Shown here one piece after another: positions 58,531 to 64,000 of a stretch of DNA of 64,000 bases. The stretch spans positions 1,370,796 through 1,434,795 of the forward strand of contig NZ_LT732526.1 in NCBI RefSeq assembly GCF_900155545.1, written 5' to 3'. Numbering within the stretch: the first letter of the stretch is position 1; each line of letters begins with the position of its first letter. The notes below the pieces were generated by a model. It was not told where the DNA came from. It did not search any database and saw nothing but the letters and a program-made list of their open reading frames with translations. The position numbers and the translations under genes are program-made. Source of the DNA: Clostridium sp. Marseille-P2415 (GTDB lineage Bacteria; Bacillota; Clostridia; Lachnospirales; Lachnospiraceae).

Positions 58531-60402
58531 TTAATCCAGCTCCGCTGCCCCGGTATAAAGCTGATAATATCTTCCTTTTTGTTTCAACAGGTCATCATGA
58601 TCCCCTCGTTCAATGATTTCCCCATTTTCTAAAACCATAATGGCGTTGGCATTGCGCACCGTGGACAGCCTGTGTGCAATAACAAAGGTGGTACGGCTGG
58701 CCATCAGGCGGTCCATGCCGCGTTCGATATGCTTTTCTGTTCTGGTATCGACGGAGCTGGTGGCTTCGTCCAGAATCAGGATAGGCGCTTTTGAAATAGC
58801 TGCCCTGGCAATGTTTAAAAGCTGTCTCTGCCCCTGGCTTAAGTTGGCTCCGTCACCTTCCAGCACAGTATCAAATCCTTCGGGAAGCCTCATGATAAAG
58901 GAGTAGGCTGACGCTGTCTTTGCAGCCTGAATCACCTCTTCATCGGTTGCATCAAGCCTTCCGTAGCGGATATTCTCCATGACAGTTCCTGTAAATAAAT
59001 GAGTATCCTGAAGGACCATCGCAATGTTACTGCGGAGGTTTTCCCTTTTGATATGGCGGATATTCTCACCGTCAATGGTGATCTCACCGCCCTGAATATC
59101 ATAAAAACGGTTCAGAAGATTTGTAATGGTAGTCTTTCCTGCTCCGGTAGAACCCACAAAAGCAATTTTCTGCCCGGGCTTGGCATAAAGGCTGATGTCC
59201 TTTAGAATCACCTTATCGGGATCATATCCAAAGGTCACATGGCTGAGCTCTACAAACCCGTTCATGGGAACCAGTTCCGCCGCATCCTTTTCATCCACCG
59301 GCTCCGGCTCCTCATCCATGATGGCAAATACCCGCTCTGCTCCCGCAAGAGCTGAGAAAACATTGCTCACCTGCATGGATATCTCATTGATCGGACGGCT
59401 GAACTGGCGGGAAAAAGTTAAAAATACAGTTAAGCCGCCTACGTCAAACCCTCTGAGGACACAAAGAATTCCTCCAATGCATGCGGTCAGGGTGTAATTC
59501 AACTGACTTAAATTTCCCATAACCGGCATCATGACCCCTCCGAAAAACTGGGCATGGATCATGTTGTTCCTCAAATCTTCATTGAGTATCTCAAACTCTT
59601 CTTCCGCCACATCTTCATGACAGAATACCTTTACAACCTTCTGGCCGCTGATGATTTCTTCTATATACCCATTGACCGCGCCCAAAGAGCTCTGCTGGGC
59701 GGAGAAGAACTTCTGGCTTCTTGATGCAACAAAGCCGCCGGCCTTCATCATGACCGGAATCATGACTATGGTCACCAGGGTCAGCCAGATATTCGTATAT
59801 ATCATGAGCGCCAGAGTCCCCACGATGCTTAAAGCTCCGGTAAAGAGCTGAACCAGGGTACTGCTTAACATCTGGCCGATGGTATCCACGTCATTACTGA
59901 AACGGCTCATCAAATCACCGTTGTTGTTGGTATCATAAAACCGGACCGGCAGCTTCTGCATTTTACCAAACAGGTCATCACGTATCCTCTGCAGAGCATT
60001 CTGCGCAACCGTCAGCATGATCCTGGATTGAGCGTAGTTGGCTATTACCCCTACAAGATACACCGCTGCCATCACCAGAAGTCCTCTTGCAAGACCGGAC
60101 ACACTGCCGCGCCCTCCGTCAAGAGGTGCAATATATTGATTGATGATAGGCCGCAGCATATAGGAGCCGGCCAATGTTGCCAGCGTACTGACGATGACGC
60201 AGAATAAAGCGGTTCCCATAAACAGCTTATATTCATTTAAATAGGACATCAGGCGGAGGATCGTCACTTTAGTGTTCTTTGGTACGCCGCCCTTTGCCTG
60301 TCTGCCGGCTCCCGGCCTGCCCATTGGGCCCCGATTCTTCGCAGGTGCCGCTGACCGGCCATAACGCCTTTTCAAGCTTTCTATTTTCATCTGGTTATCC
60401 AT
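58531..60402 (-). CDS. ABC exporter half-transporter (ATPase plus membrane domain), subunit 2
   Basis: 623 aa. A basic leader (~1-50) precedes six membrane helices (~55-340, DLFGKMQKLPVRFYDTNNNGDLMSRFSNDVDTIGQM). The nucleotide-binding domain has Walker A GSTGAGKTT, signature LSQGQ and Walker B ILILDEATSSVD (Glu present), H-loop AHRLSTV. It overlaps the upstream half-transporter by one base (TGATG), so the two proteins form a heterodimer of the LmrCD/BmrCD type. These usually export drugs or lipids. GGAGG precedes ATG 60402. Confidence 0.93.
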   Translation of the reverse strand: MDNQMKIESLKRRYGRSAAPAKNRGPMGRPGAGRQAKGGVPKNTKVTILRLMSYLNEYKLFMGTALFCVIVSTLATLAGSYMLRPIINQYIAPLDGGRGSVSGLARGLLVMAAVYLVGVIANYAQSRIMLTVAQNALQRIRDDLFGKMQKLPVRFYDTNNNGDLMSRFSNDVDTIGQMLSSTLVQLFTGALSIVGTLALMIYTNIWLTLVTIVMIPVMMKAGGFVASRSQKFFSAQQSSLGAVNGYIEEIISGQKVVKVFCHEDVAEEEFEILNEDLRNNMIHAQFFGGVMMPVMGNLSQLNYTLTACIGGILCVLRGFDVGGLTVFLTFSRQFSRPINEISMQVSNVFSALAGAERVFAIMDEEPEPVDEKDAAELVPMNGFVELSHVTFGYDPDKVILKDISLYAKPGQKIAFVGSTGAGKTTITNLLNRFYDIQGGEITIDGENIRHIKRENLRSNIAMVLQDTHLFTGTVMENIRYGRLDATDEEVIQAAKTASAYSFIMRLPEGFDTVLEGDGANLSQGQRQLLNIARAAISKAPILILDEATSSVDTRTEKHIERGMDRLMASRTTFVIAHRLSTVRNANAIMVLENGEIIERGDHDDLLKQKGRYYQLYTGAAELD

Positions 60403-62141
60403 CAGGCACCTGCCTCCTTTTCCCGTTCTCTTTGTGAGTAATAAATTTCCTGGTAAGCTTCACAGGATTCCATCAGTTCCTCATGGGTTCCCATGCCTAC
60501 GATCCGCCCGTCATCAAGCACCAGGATCTTATCCGCATTTTCCACAGACCCGATTCTCTGGGCGATGATAAGCTTGGTCGTGTCTTTTAACGTAGTCTGG
60601 AAGCACTGGCGGATCCGGGCTTCGGTTGCCGTATCCACAGCAGAAGTACTGTCATCCAGAATCAGTATTTTCGGCTTTTTTAAAAGCGCTCTTGCGATAC
60701 AGAGCCTCTGCTTCTGGCCGCCGGATACATTGGAACCGCCCTGGCCTAAATCCGTATCATATCCATCTTTAAAATTAGAAACAAACCCGTCGGCCTGGGC
60801 GCTTTCTGCCATGAGGACCACCTCTTCCATGGCGGCATTCTCATCTCCCCAGCGGAGGTTTTCTTCAATGGTTCCGGAAAAAAGCACGTTTTTCTGGAGA
60901 ACCATTCCAACGCCTTCCCGCAGGTTCCTAAGGGAATAATCCCTTACGTCAATATCATCCACCAGAACCTGACCCTCATCCGCATCGTAAAGGCGGGGTA
61001 TCATCTGCACAAGTGAGGTTTTTCCGCTTCCCGTGGAACCGATGATGCCAATGGTCTCTCCAGGCTCTGCCGTGAAATTTATATGGCTTAAAACCATTTC
61101 ATCCGTGCCCTTCGCATACTGGAAGCAGACATCCCGAAATTCTACTTTTCCCCTTGTTACCCGTGCAGACTTTTCCGCTGCATGCTCATCCGTTAAGTCG
61201 ATGGGCCTATCCAGCACTTCCTTTACACGCTTTAAAGAAGCTAATGCACGGGAAGCCTGCAAAAATACCATGGATAACATCATTAAGGACATGAGAATCT
61301 GGACAATATAGGTGGTAAATGCAGTCAGATCACCGACAGGCATCTTTCCGCCGATAATCAAATTTCCCCCATACCAGACCACGGCCAGGGTCGTGATATT
61401 CATCATCAGCATCATCACAGGCATGCTGGCAATCACGATCTTCATGGCGTCAAGGCTGCCTTCCTTCAAATCCCGGTTTGTGGCCTGAAACTTTTCCTCC
61501 TCGTAGTCCTCTCTGACAAAAGACTTGATCACGCGTACATTGGTCAAAGCCTCCTGAACGCCGGAATTCAAGCGGTCGATTTTCTTCTGCATGGCTTCAA
61601 AACGCGGAAAAGCTACCTTCAAAATAATCAAAATGATCAAAATCAGCAGCGGAATCACGACCAGCAGTATCATCACCAGCTGCCGGTTCATGAGATATGC
61701 CATGATCAGGCCTCCGATCAGCATGCCCGGGGCCCGGAACATCATCCGCAGGCTCATCATGACCACGTTCTGGATCTGCTGGATATCATTGGTCAGCCTG
61801 GTAACCAGTGATCCCGTACTGAAATCATCAATGTTTCTAAACGAAAACTGCTGGACTTTGTGAAATACATCCTTTCTTAAATCCGTACTAAAGCAGATGG
61901 AGGCCTTGGAAGAAAAATAAGAACCTCCGATCCCTCCCACTGCCATGATAACAGCGATAACGATCATGACTCCGCCAATCCTAAAAATATAGCCCACATC
62001 CCTTTCCGCCACTCCGTTATTGATGATCATGGAGGTCAGCTTGGGCAGCATGATTTCGCCGAACACTTCTGTCAGCATCAGGAGCGGCGCCAGTATAAAT
62101 GCCCCGAGATACGGCCTTATATATTTCCAATATCGTTTCAA
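60402..62141 (-). CDS. ABC exporter half-transporter (ATPase plus membrane domain), subunit 1
   Basis: 579 aa from TTG 62141 with GAGGAC upstream. Six membrane helices (~15-310), then an ATPase domain: Walker A GSTGSGKTS, signature VSGGQKQ, Walker B LILDDSTSAVD. The catalytic Glu of Walker B is replaced by Asp (ILDDS), the hallmark of the degenerate site in heterodimeric exporters, whereas subunit 2 has DEATS. The marR gene is 4 bp upstream, so the operon is marR-subunit 1-subunit 2. Confidence 0.93.
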   Translation of the reverse strand: MKRYWKYIRPYLGAFILAPLLMLTEVFGEIMLPKLTSMIINNGVAERDVGYIFRIGGVMIVIAVIMAVGGIGGSYFSSKASICFSTDLRKDVFHKVQQFSFRNIDDFSTGSLVTRLTNDIQQIQNVVMMSLRMMFRAPGMLIGGLIMAYLMNRQLVMILLVVIPLLILIILIILKVAFPRFEAMQKKIDRLNSGVQEALTNVRVIKSFVREDYEEEKFQATNRDLKEGSLDAMKIVIASMPVMMLMMNITTLAVVWYGGNLIIGGKMPVGDLTAFTTYIVQILMSLMMLSMVFLQASRALASLKRVKEVLDRPIDLTDEHAAEKSARVTRGKVEFRDVCFQYAKGTDEMVLSHINFTAEPGETIGIIGSTGSGKTSLVQMIPRLYDADEGQVLVDDIDVRDYSLRNLREGVGMVLQKNVLFSGTIEENLRWGDENAAMEEVVLMAESAQADGFVSNFKDGYDTDLGQGGSNVSGGQKQRLCIARALLKKPKILILDDSTSAVDTATEARIRQCFQTTLKDTTKLIIAQRIGSVENADKILVLDDGRIVGMGTHEELMESCEAYQEIYYSQREREKEAGA

Positions 62142-62145
62142 GTTA

Positions 62146-62649
62146 TCAGTCCTCTCTTTCTGTCATGTCCTTTTCCATAGGAATTTGAGATAAATTGTCA
62201 TAAATACGGTCCAAATACTGTTCCATGACAGCCAGCTCTTCTTTTGAAAAATCATGAAACATCTGTGTCTCCACATTATGAAAAAATTCCCGGCTGTGCC
62301 CTACCATATACTTTCCTTTTTCTGTCAGGCAAAGCTTATTCATCCGATTGTCCTCCTGATCGACGATCCGGGTGATGTAACCCCCTTTTTCCAGCTTCTT
62401 TACCGATACTGCTATGGTAGCCGTGGAGACATAAAGGCGTTGTGCAATCTCCTTCTGGGATACATTGGAGTGATCGAAAAGCATCATGAGGATCTGATGC
62501 TGGCTGCGGTATACCCCCGTCTGCTTTAAGCGCTCATCAAGAATATAGCGGTACAGCTTCATGATCCTCATATACCGTACCATCACACTGTGCATCGGTG
62601 AAATATTCCTTTTCAATCTTTCATCCTGGCATCGGCACATTGGTTTCAT
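62146..62649 (-). CDS. MarR family regulator
   Basis: 167 aa. Winged helix-turn-helix core ~55-125 (RSQHQILMMLFDHSNVSQKEIAQRLYVSTATIAVSVKKLEKGGYITRIVDQEDNRMNKL). The N-terminal ~30 residues are Cys- and Met-rich (MKPMCRCQDE) and could sense thiol-reactive agents, which is inferred. It heads the operon encoding the heterodimeric exporter and probably represses it. GGGGAGG lies ten bases upstream of ATG 62649, and a perfect palindrome sits in its promoter (62683). Confidence 0.92.
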   Translation of the reverse strand: MKPMCRCQDERLKRNISPMHSVMVRYMRIMKLYRYILDERLKQTGVYRSQHQILMMLFDHSNVSQKEIAQRLYVSTATIAVSVKKLEKGGYITRIVDQEDNRMNKLCLTEKGKYMVGHSREFFHNVETQMFHDFSKEELAVMEQYLDRIYDNLSQIPMEKDMTERED

Positions 62650-62682
62650 TTATAAATATCCTCCCCTCTGTTAGCCTGCTAA

Positions 62683-62696
62683 TAATTAGCTAATTA
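62683..62696. promoter_or_regulatory. MarR operator candidate
   Basis: Perfect 14-bp palindrome TAATTAGCTAATTA, 34 bp before the marR start. AT-rich palindromes of this kind are standard MarR boxes. Confidence 0.65.
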
Positions 62697-62788
62697 ACTA
62701 TATGAAAGTATACCATCTTCTGTTCCTGTTTGCAATCGGACAAATTATGGAAATCGACAAAATAATCGAAGAAATTTTTGTGAATTTT

Positions 62789-63379
62789 TTAAAAAAGCTT
62801 TAATTCCTGCTGTTCGTACTCCTGACGTTTTTTCAAGACAACCGGCCTTTGGCGGATCATTGACCGGAATGTTTCATCATTTAATATCCAGTCCCTGATC
62901 TCATCCCGTTCCAGAACCAGGGGCATACGGTCATGGACAGGCGCCACGGAACGATTGGCCTCTGTAGTGAGGATCACAAAACGCTCCTCTGTACCAAAGG
63001 TATTAAAAAATCCTGCTAAAAACAGTACCGGGGAGTCCTCCCGGAAAAAAGCCGCCTTTTCTTTTGCCTTGCTCCATTCATAAAACCAGGTACAGGGAAT
63101 CACTGCCCGCCGGTGCAGAATGCTTTCCCGGAACATGCTCTTGTGAAGCGCTGTCTCAGACCTGGAGTTAAAAATCACGCCATTGCCCTGAAAGCCGGAA
63201 AAGCCCCAGCGCTGCCAGGCCAGCTTCACCTGGTCATTCTTCCCGATGAGCACCGGAGCCTCTTCTGTGGGATGAACATCTCCGGCAAGCCGGCTCCACC
63301 TGGCCCTGTCATCGATTTCCTTTACCAGCTTTTCAATTTCCCTTGCAGTTTCATCATCAACATAATATCTTCCGCACAT
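62789..63379 (-). CDS. SOS response-associated peptidase (HMCES/YedK, SRAP family)
   Basis: 196 aa from ATG 63379, giving MCGRYYV so that Cys2 becomes the N-terminal nucleophile after Met removal. Further active-site motifs: NSRSETA (Asn), IPCTWFYEW (Glu) and APVHDRMPLVL (His). The protein forms covalent links to abasic sites in single-stranded DNA and shields them. It lies next to a small unknown gene and DNA polymerase IV, all on the same strand, which suits a DNA-damage group. The longer frame upstream overlaps the neighbour and would bury Cys2. Confidence 0.95.
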   Translation of the reverse strand: MCGRYYVDDETAREIEKLVKEIDDRARWSRLAGDVHPTEEAPVLIGKNDQVKLAWQRWGFSGFQGNGVIFNSRSETALHKSMFRESILHRRAVIPCTWFYEWSKAKEKAAFFREDSPVLFLAGFFNTFGTEERFVILTTEANRSVAPVHDRMPLVLERDEIRDWILNDETFRSMIRQRPVVLKKRQEYEQQELKLF

Positions 63380-63408
63380 CGTGTCCCCGCCAGCCTTTCC
63401 ATTTCTTC

Positions 63409-63726
63409 TTATTTTGGTAGTATCATAACCCATTTGCAGGCTTCCATGTAAAAAACCAGCTTAAATTCATGGAGTATGCCGCCGATCACGGCCTCGCAGT
63501 CATATTCCTTTGATGGGATGCCGGAATAATTTTTATCTTCGGCATACCTTACCGTAATATTTTTCACCGTCTGAATGATCCCGTCATCGCCTTCAAACTT
63601 AAAGCTCAAAGGCTGAGGGCTGCAGCTGGCCGTAAACCAGACCTTGCAGGCTATATGATACATTTTACCTTTTAATTCCCCGCTGTCAATCTCCCTTACG
63701 TTGACTCCGATTCCAAACGAAGACAT
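63409..63726 (-). CDS. Hypothetical protein in DNA-damage gene group
   Basis: 105 aa from ATG 63726 (MSSFGIGVNVREIDSGELKGKMYHIACKVWFTASCSPQPLSFKF), eight bases after AGGAAG; a GTG three codons upstream is possible. It is mostly beta-strand by pattern, without motifs I recognise, and ends in FKLVFYMEACKWVMILPK. It lies 19 bp after the polymerase IV stop and 29 bp before the SRAP start, so cotranscription is very likely. Function unknown. Confidence 0.7.
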   Translation of the reverse strand: MSSFGIGVNVREIDSGELKGKMYHIACKVWFTASCSPQPLSFKFEGDDGIIQTVKNITVRYAEDKNYSGIPSKEYDCEAVIGGILHEFKLVFYMEACKWVMILPK

Positions 63727-63745
63727 ACACTTCACTTCCTGTTTT

Positions 63746-64000
63746 TTATAGAATATTCTGGTTCCTGTAATCCACGGTTCTCTTTTCCCTGCTGATTCCG
63801 CCGCCCATATGATCCAGATACCGGACCTTCAAATTGCCCGGGGATTCCAGAAAAGAGGCCCTTCGTATGGCATCATTGCCGAAACGGCTCCGGATCTCAT
63901 CCACCGCTTTGTCCAGCCGTTCCAGCTTTTCGTAATCCTTCCGGTCAAACAGGCTGAACTGCCTGGAGCCTGCACCCGTCACATGACTCATGTGGATGCC
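63746..64000 (-). CDS. dinB: DNA polymerase IV, C-terminal part (truncated by window end)
   Basis: The frame is open to the end of the window, so only the last ~84 residues are present. They read GIHMSHVTGAGSRQFSLFDRKDYEKLERLDKAVDEIRSRFGNDAIRRASFL. The pattern [GI-V/M-S-x-VT…RQFSLFD…LDKAVDEIRSRFG-AI-RAS] is the C-terminal little-finger end plus beta-clamp-binding motif (QFSLF) of Y-family DinB/UmuC polymerases. Catalytic domains lie outside. The end of the protein extends past the clamp motif by ~55 residues, as in Firmicute PolIV/UmuC-like proteins. Confidence 0.85.
   Translation of the reverse strand, partial: GIHMSHVTGAGSRQFSLFDRKDYEKLERLDKAVDEIRSRFGNDAIRRASFLESPGNLKVRYLDHMGGGISREKRTVDYRNQNIL

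Noticed and set aside
1-64000. CRISPR arrays, tRNA or rRNA genes, insertion sequences, prophage genes
   Set aside because: None seen: no regularly spaced repeats, no cloverleaf or rRNA sequence, no transposase or integrase frames.

Overview
The window reads as a chromosomal segment of a strictly anaerobic, spore-forming-type Firmicute of the Lachnospiraceae (Lacrimispora/Clostridium saccharolyticum-like). The grounds are a single-chain pyruvate:ferredoxin oxidoreductase, a complete rnfCDGEAB cluster, T-box leaders, strong GGAGG ribosome binding sites, VanW and CPBP proteins, and many dense one- to six-gene operons. The genus is inferred from gene content only. No rRNA, tRNA, CRISPR array, prophage or insertion sequence is visible.

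Layout. 1-9.3 kb: 3' part of a DUF362 ferredoxin-like protein, an LTA-synthase-like sulfatase, a zinc-ribbon protein, a YtrA-type GntR/ABC operon, a DUF4397 protein and a MATE exporter. 9.6-20.4 kb: PFOR, a VanW protein, a PHP phosphoesterase, hemB, two small proteins (one HPr-like), an AI-2E-family permease and an alanyl-tRNA editing protein. 20.5-29 kb: a cysteine-rich micro-protein, three unknown small proteins, a flavin reductase, leuS with a Leu T-box, a CPBP protease and an EF-G-like GTPase. 29-31.3 kb: a retron, made of an msr/msd RNA with clear a1/a2 repeats and a reverse transcriptase broken by a frameshift, followed by an overlapping BadF/BadG-type kinase. 31.4-38.8 kb: aroF-tyrA-aroA, a cysteine hydrolase, and a Trp T-box controlling a three-gene ABC importer. 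38.8-52 kb: a pectin/uronate sugar region with GH127, LacI, a sugar ABC importer, two KDG-type kinases, KDPG aldolase, an IclR regulator, a second LacI and uxaC. 52-58 kb: a MerR regulator and the Rnf complex. 58.5-64 kb: a MarR-controlled heterodimeric ABC exporter, an SRAP protein, a small unknown protein and the 3' end of DNA polymerase IV.

How the parts fit. PFOR makes reduced ferredoxin and Rnf oxidises it with NAD+ to build an ion gradient. The uronate genes convert glucuronate/galacturonate toward KDG, then KDPG, then pyruvate, which feeds PFOR. The aromatic genes and the Trp-sensing transporter cover amino-acid supply. Regulation is unusually readable: perfect palindromes lie in front of the IclR, LacI, MarR and MerR genes, and there are two T-boxes with readable specifier codons (CUG and UGG).

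The most notable item is the retron at about 30.0-31.3 kb. The RNA part looks intact, the RT carries all catalytic and retron-specific motifs but is split at a T6 run, and the downstream kinase overlaps the RT stop codon. Two small families of repeated palindromic elements, a promoter embedded in a terminator hairpin, and a large perfect hairpin upstream of hemB are further unexplained structures.
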